Below, in pieces: positions 33,252 to 45,626 of a stretch of DNA of 46,635 nt (position 1 is its first letter; every line of letters starts with the position of its first letter). The position numbers and the translations under genes were made by a program. Origin of the DNA: Dinochytrium kinnereticum (taxonomy: Eukaryota > Chytridiomycota > Chytridiomycetes > Chytridiales > Chytridiaceae); assembly GCA_027604005.1 (NCBI GenBank), contig JADGJT010000171.1:1-46635 (forward strand), given 5' to 3'. The notes beneath the pieces are model-generated. The model was not told the origin of the DNA and ran no database searches. It saw nothing but the letters and a program-made list of their open reading frames with translations.

Positions 33252-36200
33252 TCAATTCGCAATTGAAAAGTTCTCCAGCAGCGCGTCCAGCCTTATCTCT
33301 TCATCCCTTACTCTCCTCACAACCTCCAGCCGCACCTTCTTGGCAGCCAGCCTCACAAGTCGATGCACAGTCCCATTGCCCTCCACAAGGGCTCCAGTTG
33401 ATGTCCCTCCACCCACCCAGTTTGATGATGCCATTTCCTCCAAATCACAAGCCACAGCGCCAACTTCAAGCGCGAGTGTTCCGTGAACCTCACCAGTCTC
33501 TGCTACCGCCGAGATGAGCAAAGAGTCAAGCCCTGACCCTGCCACAACTGTCGACCGAGACCTTGACCTTCTGCTAGCGGCCGCAGCCGTTGCAGCATTG
33601 TTTAGCCCAACAGATGCCTCCACTCCTGCCCATCGGCGGGCCTCGTCACGGGCCATCGCCACGCGCCGGGGAGCCGCCTGGACTGAGAATATAACAACCA
33701 GGGTCCGGGAGAGGGCTAGGCATATTCGCGTCGTCCCTGTTGTCGTAGAACCATGTGGCCGAGAGGAGCGCGGGAGGGAAGACCATGGGGTCGACCCCGG
33801 CACGGCGTCTCCAATTTTTTCCTCACGCTTTGATTGTGCCTGCGAAGTCGTCATGGAGAGAAAGTCAGCCTTAGGGCCGGGGAGAACGAGGTTTGGAGTC
33901 TGGTTAGTCGATGGCCCAAGAGCAGAGCCATCGAACCACTCCAGGCATTTTTTCAGTGCGGATATAAGAATACCGCCGTCGATCGGTGGAATCGAGCTTG
34001 ATGACATGCCAGAGTTGGATCGAGTTCTCCCCGTCATAACAGGGGATAATCCGAAGTGTGTGAGATGCTGCGGGGAGATCGGCGATGATGGCGGAGAGTT
34101 AGATGCAGATGGCGAGGACAGGAACCCCGGAGCGACAAACTTGGCCACGTCTTTCGAAAGAGTCTGAATAGCCGCCATCTCTAGGCTAGGCAACTCCCAA
34201 ACTCCTCCAGACTTTACAACGTCAAGGTATTGGAGGGACGCCACAAAGAGGAGCTGTATGAGGTTGAAGAAGGCACTAGTAGGCTCTGGGCCCCGCCAAG
34301 AGACCACACCAGGAGCGGAGGTAGCCCGGGACCGTCCGGGGCGCCGGCTGTAGCCTTTTGAAAGGAGGACGTACCAATCGATCCTGGTGAAGCTTGTAAG
34401 GACTTTTGCCGCACGGCCAGGAAGCTTTAAGAGTATGAGCGCAGCCGCTGTAGTCGCGAAAAATGGGTTAGCTTGATGACTTCCAAATAAACCACGGAAG
34501 GCTATCACACACAAAGATCTTACCAATGTTAAACCTTGCAAGCCCTTCGCACTCAACGTCTCTCACAGCCTGGCTCTCCTCAACGCAGATAGAGAGCATC
34601 CGCAAAGCACCGACGATATCAACCAGCCATTCGGGCCCATCCTTTTTAGCCCGTTCAAGGCAAGCTAGTATTGACCCCCCATTTCCAGACTTCTCCTTCA
34701 CGGTTGGTACAGAATGTAAGCGAGGTGGTATTATTACACCACTGGAACTCCCCCAACCAAAGATATTGTTTAACGTCGTTGAGGACGCAGACGACGTAGC
34801 CATTGACCTCAACGAGGCTGAAGAGGATGTTACTCCCGTCGGAGCACTGATCTGATAAGTCGGCCCTACAGAGCCTCTTTCAGTCGAAGAAGAGACATTA
34901 CTAACGACTCGCCGCAGGGTTTCCAGACCAGGAGGTCCCGATCCAGCGATTGCTCTTTGAATGGTCTTGAAACCGGGAGGATTTGAGTTCCCTGGGCCAG
35001 ATGATCCCAGCTCTGACATCATTGTAGCTATTGACGCCTTCCTTACGGGAACGTATAGATTTGCGGCAGCCGATGCCGTCGGCACGCTAGTGTCTCCCTT
35101 ACTGTCTCCCTTAGATCTCGCCATAGTCGCGTCTAAAGATGCCTCACCACTAGCCCCAGTCACGATAGCAACCGTGATCCCTAACCTACCGCTTTCAATC
35201 CAACAGGCTGCAGAGTTCATTCTGGCCCTTGCAAGTCCTACTTGATCACTGCAGCCTGCGAACCTTCTAACTGCGTCGGCCAAGCCCCGAGCGGCCTCTG
35301 GCACCCTTCCCACCTCAAACTGCGCAATGGCAAGGTTTCCAACAAGCGAAGCCCTAGCATGCGGTGCATTGAGCTGAGTCTGCGGGCCGGCAACGTTGAG
35401 AGAGCTAATGGCTCGGTGATGAAACTTAACGGCTCGGTGCGGTTCGCCAAGACGTTGAAGGCAGAGTCCGAGATGGCTGAAAGATCTGCTCCTGGCGATA
35501 ATCGCCGATCGATGGAGATATGAAAGCTTCATCGAGACCTCGGGCCGTACGGAAGGGTGATTTTGAGATAGGTCAGCAGCAAGGGCTTCAGCGGCCCTAA
35601 CTGGGAGAGGCCATTTCACGAAAGCGTCCTGAGCGAGATCGAGACAGCTCTGGTGCCAGGTCATAGCGTTAAGATATTTTCCTCTCGCAAAATGGGCGTT
35701 TCCAATCGACGTGCAAATGTCCATGCAGAGCACGTAAATTGGAGGGCCAACTTGTCGGAGCCTCTCAGATCCGGTAGAGGAAGGAGGTTTCGGAAGCCCT
35801 CCCCTACTTCGGGGTTTAGATCCACTTGATGGATCGAATCCCAGAGCTCCTCCAAGCTTATCCATGCATACCTCCTGAATAATATTCATCAAGTTAGGGT
35901 CCATATCTATCAGCATTGGCAGGGATGGTTTCTTCTGGCCAATTGAACGTGATCCCCCGCTCCAGGTCTGCATCCTCTCAAGGGTTCCTGAACCGTTTCC
36001 GAAGTTCTGTGCGCTCGAGTTAGACCGTTCAATCGCCGCCCCTCTATGGCCGGATCCGGCGAGAGAGTCGGGGCTTCCGCCACCAACACCGAGGAGTTTT
36101 AATGCCTTCATGGCTGTGGAGGATGGGACCTGATTCTTCTTGGCATCTGCCTTTGGGTTGGAACGGCCATTTTGCCTCGACGGGATCGCCATGTTAACAG

Positions 36201-39200
36201 CTGATTTCATGGATGGTGTGTTGATTTGAAGAGCCGTTATAACTCTTCTCAACCTCCGCCTCCTCGCCATTTCTCTCGTATCTATCCTCTTTCTACGCCT
36301 CGCAGCACCATCTTCGTCCTCCACATCCTCCTCATTCTCGTCTCCAACTTCTTGCGCGTCCTCGTCCTCATCCGCGTCATCAAGTGGTGCTGAATCAACA
36401 AACGCAACCCCGTCTCCTTCATTCACTCCAACACCATCCTCGTGGGGGTCCTCCCCATTACTCGAGATAGCAACCTCCAAAGCGGTTACAGCCAATCCCC
36501 ACGCCCGGTCTAAGCTATCCCAAGACTCTCTCTCTCGGCCAGCGCGGCGAAAGGCACATCCGAGATTATTTAGCGCCCGCGCCTCTCGAAAGCTATCACC
36601 AACCTGCTGCGACAGTCGAACCGCTTCTTTCCAGCATGCTAGTGCAGATTCGAAAGAGTCAGATTGAGGATGAGACACGGTGGCTGTGGCGGCTGACTGA
36701 GGATAAAGAAGGAATCGGCGGCCTTTTTCAAGAAGATCTTCGATACTTTCGGGGGTGATCGGCTGATGAGATACGTGGGGCGGCGGGGCTCCTCGGTCTG
36801 ATGTACTTGAAGCGGATGTTGATGCAGGCGGATTCGACGGTAGATGAAGGGGAGAGTAAGGTATCGAAGATTCAAGAGTGATTGGTGCGGAGAAAATATC
36901 GCCACCGCTAGTTCCAGACATCTTCTCACCGCTTAATGCAGTATGAGTTGGAGAAACAAACGGAACATGCTGCTGAGAAGAAGAGGGGGCAGACACAGGA
37001 ATAGCTAGGGCTCCAACTGCACCCTTCGCACTATCTTCTATAGAATCACCAATCATTCCATTTCTCCCCTCACTATCGTCCAAGTTCACTGTTAGCCTTA
37101 CCAGAGGGCTTGAGGCATTTTTCGCTTGAATTCTCACTGGTAGCGATGGCGATCCGGGAAACCCCGTCGGAGTAGATGCCCCAGAACTAGAGGGGCTCCC
37201 GTTAGGGCTACTACCTCCCAGAACGGCAGCACCATCCATAACATGCCCGCTTGACGTCAGCTTCTTCGCTGCGGCCAGTGCTTCCCGTATCGCTCTCTTA
37301 TCGCTAGGCCCCCCGCGCGCTGTCGAGTTTGTTCGAGCAAGGTGTTGAAGGATAACATGGGAGGATCCTCTCGAAGGGAAAGCTGTCGCAGAAGCAGCAC
37401 CAGGCGTTGTAGGAACAGATGCGGAGCCATAGTCGACAGGAAGGGGCGCTGACGGTCCGGGGTCGGCTCCTTGAACATGTCGAAAGGCTAAAGGCCCCAT
37501 GGAACCCACGATAACAGCAGGAGCGGTTGATGGGGTCACATTCCCAGAAATTCCTTTCATGGTTGAGGGCAAGTAATTGGGGGCTGGAGCTGTGGAAGGG
37601 GGCATGTGGGAGAGCTCTTTTGAGACTGCAGAAGTCGATTCGGTCTGGTTAGTTACAAGCGACGGGAGGCTAGGCCGGAAGCGACGCCCAGAATTCCTAT
37701 AACTGTTCCGATCACTCCAGCCATCTTTTTCCGATACAGATAGAGCATGCTCGTTATCATCCACATTAAATTGTGGTGACGGCTGTCTGTAATCGTAAGT
37801 ATCGGCGTACTCATAAGACTCTTCATCTTCGAAGCTGAATCGCTTTCGTGTATTGTCTGCCTCATAGAGTTCTTCAAGGGATTCATGGCTGGGGTGGGAG
37901 TGGGGCGGGATATTTCGAGCTGGGTGATCTTCCTTTATCATGCTTTTATCGATATTCTGATTGATCGAGGATCCCTCATCATCATAGCCATCAAGAATAT
38001 CTTCATAATCCGAAGGACGGGTGGGATTATTTCCATATTGAAGCAGAAAGGCATCATCTTCTTCTGATTCTTCGCCCTCATCGTGCACCTTCAAAAAGAA
38101 TATAGATTGGGAAAGGATGAGCGAATAACTCGTTAAAGCATCAGGTAATGACGTTTGAAGACACACAAGCCAAACTCAAAACAAGGAAGGAAGACGAGTA
38201 AGGAAGCTACCTGATCAACAGAAGTAAGTTCCTCATCACCGTTGTAGATACGATCAAATGAAGGATAGGGAAAATAATCTTCAGAAGAGCCGACAGCGCC
38301 TGTTTCATGGGCATAGAGGTGGTAGTTATCATTATACTGGTATTCGTCACTGTCATGCTCCTCATCCGCACCAATGAAGCTATTTAGACCGTACGAATAG
38401 CGCTCTTGTTGCTCCACGCTGTGCCCATCACTACCCCATGCCTCCCCCGACCCTCCTCTCAAGTGGCTGTCGTAATCCGCTTCATTCCTCCCGGGATCCG
38501 GACCATCTCTTAGCGACGACGAAACAGCAGGAATATGGTTGGAATTCCTACCACCCATTCGACCAATAGACTGAGAAGGCATTTTCGATCGCGAACCAGC
38601 AGCAAAGATGTTGAAAGAGTGACGGCTATCATCGTCATCAGTCGAGACGGAACTCGAAGTCGTCTCAGAATCGCCGCTCTGAACAGATGAGGAAACGGAT
38701 ATCTCCCTCGATAGGCCCTGGTGCTGTTTAACCTGATGAATGGGATGGTTGTATGGCTTTTGGGCCAAGTTTGGTTGAGCTGCCAGGGCCGTCATAGCCT
38801 GACTGAGTGACGGACGCTGCGGCAGCGGGGGCTGATTCTGACTAGAGGTATTTGGTGACGTATAGCCTATAGAATGGTGATGAAAGGGTGAAGACTCTGT
38901 CCGATTTGTGATATCCTCGGTCTCTGGATTGAAAGGCGCCTTCCTATGTTGCACTGATGCGTTCAAGCTTTGCTGTGTTGTGCCTATCCCCATAGATAGA
39001 GCGTGATATGAATGGATGGACTCTTCTGATGGTCTCCGAGCATCTGTGGAAGGAGAGTATTGATACGAATTTGAGTTGGAGGTGACAGAGGGGTAAATAG
39101 TTCGTTGTTGATGGGAGTCATGGCTTTCGTAATTTGAGGAATAAGAGGGTAAACTTGAGGTGGAAGCAGAGTGAATTGCCGGAGTGTGTGATGGAGACCC

Positions 39201-39425
39201 GTACCACTGCTGTTGGCGCTGTATCTGAGGAGCACCACCAGCAGATCTGGCGAGGCCATGAGGCACTGGAGATGGCTGGCTCCCAGTTATCGGCAAGGGC
39301 GGGCTATAGTGATTCTGCTGCTGACTGTCGTTTGGCCTGCGAGCATTTCGCGGATCCCCTCCAACCCCTTGGCTTCCCTGCCGACTTCCACGGAAAACGG
39401 ATCCAGAACCACCATGAGGATCCAT
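33252..39425 (-). CDS. Large TPR-repeat protein with disordered N-terminal half
   Basis: Unrecognised protein of 1991 residues in three exons: 39425-38211, 38088-34524 and 34447-33252. The ATG at 39425 is the only clear start. Residues 1-800 are low complexity: His/Gln/Ser-rich (SQQQNHYSPPLP), then acidic patches (EESEEDDAFLLQ). Helical repeats start near 890 with SFREARALNNLGCAFRRAG, interrupted by an acidic loop (DADEDEDAQEVGDENEEDVE). They resume near 1230 with NAHFARGKYLNAMTWHQSCL, SRSFSHLGLCLQRLGEPHRA, NLAIAQFEVGRVPEAARGLA and ARMNSAACWIESGRLG, the A/G-rich spacing of tetratricopeptide repeats. A last pair around ARFNIAAALILLKLPGRAAK and FFNLIQLLFVASLQYLDV spans and follows the second splice. 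TPRs suggest a scaffold; no enzymatic motif is seen. Exon 2 is very long for this locus, but its frame is open throughout. Confidence 0.8.
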
Positions 39426-40506
39426 GAAGTCGTCAGCTGATCCAGGAAGCTACGCGGAGGGACTAAGGCTATCACTTTTTAAATAACAAGCTATGCCTGC
39501 AAGGTAATATCAGTACTTTACACCATATCAAGTACCTTGCCACCCACGTTGACTTCTCCCCGGTGCTGCTAAAACTACTTCCACACAGTTTCACCTTTGC
39601 CGTGATTGATTGTGCGGGCGATCACCGTGCACCTGCGAACGATGGAGCAGCCTGGGCTGTGGTGGAGGGGGTCGTCCGTCGTGGTCGAGACAAGGGAATG
39701 CTGCTGGCAATGCAGATGGTTGCACTACGTCCAAATTTCTTGCAGGCTCAACCCACTGCGCATCCAAACGCTGCCTGAGGCATGGCAAACACAACAAAAA
39801 CCAAAGAACGCCAACGGCCTCTCTGTCCTTGGGACGCGTTTGAAGCGCGGCGAGCTACTTTTGGCGTGTAGAGTGGCAAGATATCGGCTTTTTATGCTTT
39901 GAGGCGCGTGCATAAAACACGGTGTCTCTCAGGAGATCACTCCTTCACTTGCTCACCGATACTCGCGTAAAGGATGCAAATTCCATGCATTCACTCTCGC
40001 CTCACGTTACAATATGCGTATGGTTTCTTAGGACAGTCACGCGCGTTGAAATCAGGAGTGTCAAAGGTGCAAGCCAGAAACCCATCTGAGCATTTACGTC
40101 TAATCTTTCTCTTTGTTTATTCCACCCAATCACCAAACTAAACCGATGATCATTTTTCTCATCTGATGTTTCCCATCTAATCCGTGCAATACCGATCAGA
40201 GTCCCAACCATAGTTACGGAACGCACTAAAATGCGTCGGTAAAAGCAAGTGCGTCTTCAGATCATTTAAAAATTCGACTAATTTTAAAACGAAAGAGCCT
40301 CCTTGCCTAAAACCAGGGAAAAATAGAAAAATATTCAGGCGTATGTATATTCAGTCATTAAAAAAAATTCTTATCAAGGCCATCGCAAGGAAGGAGAAGG
40401 TGGGGTTAATCCCAAGCTCCCCACAAATCCATCTCAACGACCTCATGGTAAAGAACCAAATAATAATCACACCAAACATGGTTAGAGAAACCAACTTCTT
40501 CACACC
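39426..40506. other. Intergenic region upstream of TPR gene
   Basis: About 1.1 kb between two minus-strand genes. Overlapping frames near 39563-39913 on both strands are mutual shadows without motifs. The stretch 40260-40500 is AT-rich and likely 3' flank of the membrane-protein gene. No RNA gene found. Confidence 0.5.
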
Positions 40507-42756
40507 TTAATGAACCACTCCAATTTTAATTTCTCCATCATTATCCTCAACTACAATGCCCCTCGATTTTGTCCAGGGCCCTCCCCCATGTGGCCCCCAA
40601 AAAACTGCCCGGTGTTGAAATGACATAAAATTGAGCCAGACAGTTAGAGCGATAGACGGTATCAGGACGCCCAACCAAGTCCAAAACCAGCCGGGATACA
40701 TTTTCACATCCGGACTCTTCCACCAAAGTTTAGAGCTGAGAGTAGGGGTCAAGGTAGCCTCTCTTGGGGGTGATGGTATGGTTTCGTTGAAAGCAGATAC
40801 GGCGGGGTCTGAGGGTTCAGCAGAAGGAACAGCATGGCTTAAAAATGAAGACGATGCTGAAGTATTCAAGGCAGTGGGGTGGGACTCATTTAAGGAACTG
40901 TATCGAAGGGCCGACGGGAATAATTCTTCGGTCCTTGCAGTCGCATTCCCATCGGCCAAAGCCCCACCCACAGCCCCAACAGGAGCGGCGACTCCGACCC
41001 GCAACCCAAACCAAAACGCGAGCAAAAGGGCTGGAGAAAAGATCTGCCAGACTCTCAAAATTAACCCCGATCTCCCCCCACCCATGATATGTCCATCGTC
41101 CTCATCATCTCCAGGCGGTCTCCCATTCATCTCCTCATCTTTAGTCGCAACTTCCTGCTGAAGTTCCCAATGAAGAATCCCCCACCGAGCCCGATGGCAA
41201 ACTGCAAAAGCCCACCAAGTCAAGACAGGTCCCCATCGTGGGCCTCCAAACACCCAGCTTCCCCAAAACCTACCACGAAGAGCACGAGAGAGGTGAGAGG
41301 TGGGGGATCGGGTAGAGGTTGGGTAATTGATAAAGGGTGGATGGGGGGTATGGAGTTCGAACGAAGGAGTGTAGGGGTTACCGAAAACGGTCAGGGGATC
41401 TTTTGAGGAAGGGCAGGAGTATTTCGTTGTGTTTGTGGAGTTTTTACTACAGAAAGGCGAGATGTAATGAAAAAGTAACGTCATCGCGTTTGAGGCTAGC
41501 TGAGAGGGAAGGGATGTTGTTGCAAGGGTGACAGCAACCGCAGATGCAATCTCTTTCCTCACGAGTTCGGTGCCGTTACTCGTCACAGTGTAAGGGGCGG
41601 CAAGAGCGACGGAACTGGCGGTCGCTTTGGTGAAAGCCGAAGGGATTAAGTATATGGGAAGGAAAACAGCCCCGTTGACCAAGTAAAGAAAATGAGTTGT
41701 CGCGATCCTCTCCAAGAGGCCTGGCAGTCTATCAGGCCAAAGCCTTCCAACCAAATGAATGGCATAGTAACCAAATTGAATTACATAGGAAAGGTGGAGA
41801 AAGGATGGTGAAGGAATGGATCCACACATCCCAACCAGCGCCCAGGGGGAAGTGTCAGTCGGAGTAATTAAGTATCCAAGCCATTTGAACGGGAGGAGAC
41901 AAAGAGAGAGAGTTGGTTGAAGGAGCCAGCGCCAGATCCCGTAAGAGTTGAGGAACGAGAGTGAAGATAGGGTGAAAGCGGGAGTTTCATGTGGTAAGGT
42001 AGGGCATGTGGCAGCGCGAACGTAAGATGCGTATAGCAGATAGAGGTCGATGGCGAGACCCAGCAGACTATATGAAACTTGGCTGGAAAATGAGAAGGAA
42101 GATGAGCATGCAGTGGGCTCAGATAGAACTTTCCAGATTATCAGTCTGAAGAATGAAAATACTCACAGATCCGTCATGACATATTCGGTGAACTTGAGGA
42201 ATTCATCCCGATCAACGGCATCGATGGGTTCTGTCCTCTCCCACCACTTGAAATCGGACTTGCCGCTACTGTTCCGCGTTGTGATCTTGACTAGACGTTG
42301 TCCGTGAGCAAGCATGCACTTCATCCAAAACAAATTACAGGCGCATCACGCAAGCTTACCATACAGCTGATACATCCCCTTCTCCCACCAAGTGAACGAA
42401 TCATCGTCATTCCGTTTCTGCCCCTCCTCCTTCTTCACCCCCTCTCCAGTCCCCTCCTCCTCCCCCTTCTCCCCTCCCAAAGCATCATCCTCCTCCACTC
42501 TGGATTCGGAATCATCCTTTTCCGTGTGATTCTTCTTTCCCCAAACAGGATCAGGAGGAGCGTCAGGTTCCCCAGTCACATCAGGCACGATCCCGTCTGC
42601 ATCATCCTCCCCGTCGAAGCGGTCTGGGTCGTCCCCATCTTGGCCATCTCGCCAGGCTCGTCTCTTTCGGAAAGAATCACTGGGGCTGGATGAGGAGGAG
42701 GAGGGCGTTGCTGGCGGGTGATTCTTGACGGAATGGGGGGTCTGGTCGTGCTCCAT
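40507..42756 (-). CDS. Multipass membrane protein of unknown function
   Basis: Unrecognised 698-residue protein from three exons: 42756-42360, 42290-42167 and 42082-40507. The first 120 residues are hydrophilic and acidic (Ser run, DGEDDADGIV, EKGEEEGTGEG). A short conserved-looking segment follows, SDFKWWERTEPIDAVDRDEF. Six or seven hydrophobic segments follow: around SLLGLAIDLYLLYASYV, WLLQPTLSLCLLPFKWLGYL, LSYVIQFGYYAIHLVGRLW, FLYLVNGAVFLPIYLIP, ILRVWQIFSPALLLAFWFG and WFWTWLGVLIPSIALTVWL. Loops between the later segments carry several N-x-S/T sites (NGT, NST, NTT, NAT, NES, NTS, NET), so they probably face a secretory lumen or the cell exterior. C-terminal residues HGGGPWTKSRGIVVEDNDGE are hydrophilic. 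No transporter motif is evident. The first intron acceptor (42291) was chosen because it is the one keeping frame. Confidence 0.75.
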
Positions 42757-42848
42757 AAGCCTGCCGTGAAAGTGAGAGTGAAAAAACAAGAGAATATTTG
42801 TTGCACTTGTTTTTCTCAAAATACAGACCCATCATTTGGACAACCACC
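42757..42848. promoter_or_regulatory. Compact divergent promoter
   Basis: Only 92 bp separate the start codons of the membrane protein (minus) and MOCS1A (plus), so both promoters and leaders must overlap here. It contains an A-run and a T-run near 42780-42815. Confidence 0.6.
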
Positions 42849-44388
42849 ATGCAGAAAACATTGGGACGGGTAGGCCATGCCGATCAACGCTCGGACCAGC
42901 TAACCCACACTGTCTCTGGCTGATGCTGCCGACTGCAGGCCCTCTCCCCGACTCTGCGGGACACGTTCAATCGCCAGCACACGTACCTCCGCATCTCCCT
43001 CACTGAAAAGTGCAACCTCAGATGTAGGAGGGCATCTGCTCCGCAAACGACCCCTGCTTATCATTACTTCCGCACAGGCACATACTGCATGCCGCCGGAA
43101 GGCGTACCTCTCTCCCCTCAATCGCACATGCTCACAACCGATGAAATCCTCCGTCTAGCCAATCTCTTTGTCTCCGAGAACGTCACCAAGATCCGTCTGA
43201 CAGGTGGTGAACCAACGATTAGAAAGGATCTGGTTGAGATTGTTGGTTTGGCCTCATCTAACCCAACTTAATTGGGTCCTCATTCTCTTTTTATAGCCGG
43301 TTTGAATGCTTTGCGGCCGTTGGGGCTGAAGGATATTGGCATAACGACGAATGGGATTGTGTTAAAGCGCAAGTTGGAGGATCTGAAAAGTAATGGACTG
43401 GACCATATAAATGTATCGCTGGATACTTTAGATCCGTTAAAGTTTGAGCTCATGACGAGACGGAGAGGTGAGTCGTTTCTTTCTTCCAGCCCAATCTGCT
43501 AATGCTAGGGCATTGCCATAAGGCCACCAAACCGTCTTGTCTGCGATCCGAGCTGCAGTGGAGATGGGTTTCAAATCAGTCAAGGTGAATGCAGTGGTCA
43601 TTCGGAAAGTCAATGATCAGGAGGTGACGGATTTCGTGGAGACCTTCACAAAAGATCTTCCTATTTACGTTCGGTTTATCGAGTACATGCCTTTTGATGG
43701 TTCGCTCTCCGTTTGGTTGTTTTTTTTTTCTCTTTCTTCTCTCCATCTTATTTTCGACCCCCCCTTTTTTTCTGCTTTATTTGCTTTGCAGGTAATAAGT
43801 GGAACGACGATAAGTTTATTCCTTATCGCGACCTTTTAAAGAGGATTGATGAGAAGTATGGGGGAGTTCGCAAGACTGTGGATGACCCCAACGATACGTC
43901 AAAGGTGATCTAAATTCCTTTCTTGCATTCTCAAACTGATGAAGCCTGATTTTTGAAATTAGTCCTACTCCGTACCCGGCTACAAGGGCAAATTTGGATT
44001 CATCACATCCATGAGTGAGCATTTTTGTGGGACCTGCAATAGACTGAGGCTGTTAGCGAACGGAGGGTTGAAGGTTGGTTGATGTTTTGTTGTCGTCTCC
44101 TTTATTATTCTGGGATGTTGAAACAGAAAGCCAGGTTTGCTTGTTTGGCCAGACGGAGGTTAGCCTTCGTGATTTGATGCGAGAGGGGCTATCAGACGAG
44201 GAATTGATACCGATTATTTCGGCAGCAGGTAAAGGAGCCTCTTTCATCTCGTTTTTTTTTTTCGTCTTTTAAAGAAAGAGAATTTTTCTTTTGGTCTCGT
44301 ATCAGTCAAGCGCAAAAAGAAGCAGCATGCTGGCATGATCGAGCTTTCCAAGACTCCAAACAAGCCTATGATATTGATTGGAGGCTGA
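42849..44388 (+). CDS. MOCS1A: MOCS1A / MoaA, GTP 3',8-cyclase for molybdenum cofactor
   Basis: Radical-SAM enzyme converting GTP to the 8-cyclo intermediate, first step of molybdopterin synthesis. Exons: 42849-42869, 42939-43023, 43078-43245, 43297-43467, 43523-43699, 43792-43904, 43963-44073, 44135-44228, 44306-44388; 340 residues. The [4Fe-4S]-SAM motif is [15 protein letters not shown] (Cys 32, 36, 39), restored only by the splice at 43023/43078. Other blocks are [63 protein letters not shown], the second cluster [20 protein letters not shown], and the essential C-terminal pair of glycines in PMILIGG. The first exon encodes only MQKTLGR, so a long transit peptide is absent. No MoaC domain is attached, unlike the fused CnxABC arrangement known from Aspergillus. 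Confidence 0.93.
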
Positions 44389-45626
44389 TAGTCAAAAGAA
44401 TCTGTTGCTCTTCTCTCTTTTGTACACACGATCCCTTTACCCCATCACATCGACAAGCCACGCCATTGAAATACAGCATATGGATATTTAAAGATTTTGT
44501 GAGATTGCCAGTTTTCCTCTCCACACCTGTTGTTAAAGCATGTCCAACGTCAGCGGTGCTCTTTAATACACGCGCTCTATCTCCCTAAAACCACAACCCT
44601 CATATAACCATCATTAGAATGATAGGGTGTCCAGGTTAAATGATATCGTGATGGACAATCCCAACTTTATCAAAAGGGCATCCATCAGGTGAGCAAAGCA
44701 TTAGATTTCCCGTCGTAAGGTCTAAACTTGCGTGCTTCGAATCTGCAGGACGCCTGATAGCTGGTTTCAAGGCGACGGAACCGCCATGATTTTTTTTTTT
44801 TGAACTAAGGTGACGCTTGCCACGCTCTATTGGCATTATTCTCACCAACAATTATTTTAAAAGATTGGATTGAAGTGTAATATCTATGTCTGTATTATTA
44901 ACATCTTGGCATTAAAAGAGGATTCTGGACGTGGTTTCTTCAATCAACAGATTTGATGCTATCCACAGCACAGCACGATCCTGCGCATCATTCCAAATTA
45001 TCTCGGTCAACCTCAAAATCCAACGACGTTGGTTTTTGGATTTGAAGCACCCCAAATGAACAGTGGGTCTGCGGAAGAGGGGTTTTGGGAAACGTCGAAA
45101 AACGTGAATAACAAGCCGCTTGAAAGATACACCTGAGCCTCTCTTTTTTTTCTTTGTTTCGACGGGAGAAACCGACCCCCCCCCCGTTATGGACGCGAAT
45201 GAACGTGGACACATGTGTGGTTATCGCGGTCACCTTCAAAATCCAGCGATGTTGATTTTGGATTTCAAGTATGGGGATGTTTACCTGGGTCACCCTCAAA
45301 TCTTTTCATCACACTGGAGGAAAGAAATAGTGACTGTGCGGGAAACCCAACTCGAACGATACCCTTTTTTTTTTTTCTTTCTCAAGAGGTCAACAACGCG
45401 TGCGTGCGTCCATTCAACGCCTCTTGTGAGCGTCCTTCTCACCTCCTTGAGCAGTCAATAATCAATCGCGGAAAGTACCCACCTGCCGTATTAAATTACA
45501 TGTGAGAAAGAAACCCTTACATCCATCGCAATTTCCACCCTCCCCTCCCCCGCCCCTCACCACCTCACCCATCATCATTCTCAGCTAACCAGAACGCCAA
45601 CAAACCCACCCCCTCACCCCAAACAA
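44389..45626. other. Gene-poor region downstream of MOCS1A
   Basis: No gene supported. A minus-strand frame at 44636-44851 ends CSPDGCPFDKVGIVHHDII, which reads like a real protein fragment but has no partner exon that I can find. The interval also holds the diverged direct repeat listed separately. From 45520 the plus strand is C-rich. Confidence 0.4.
45001..45275. repeat. Pair of diverged direct repeats with internal imperfect palindrome
   Basis: Two copies of about 48 bp, at 45001-45050 and 45226-45275, share the pattern TCAAAATCCANCGANGTTG followed by TTTTGGATTTNAAG. Each copy is itself an imperfect inverted repeat (AAATCC...GGATTT). Confidence 0.65.

Noticed and set aside
33514..34167. 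217-codon plus-strand open frame
   Set aside because: Antisense to the last TPR exon, with no independent motif.
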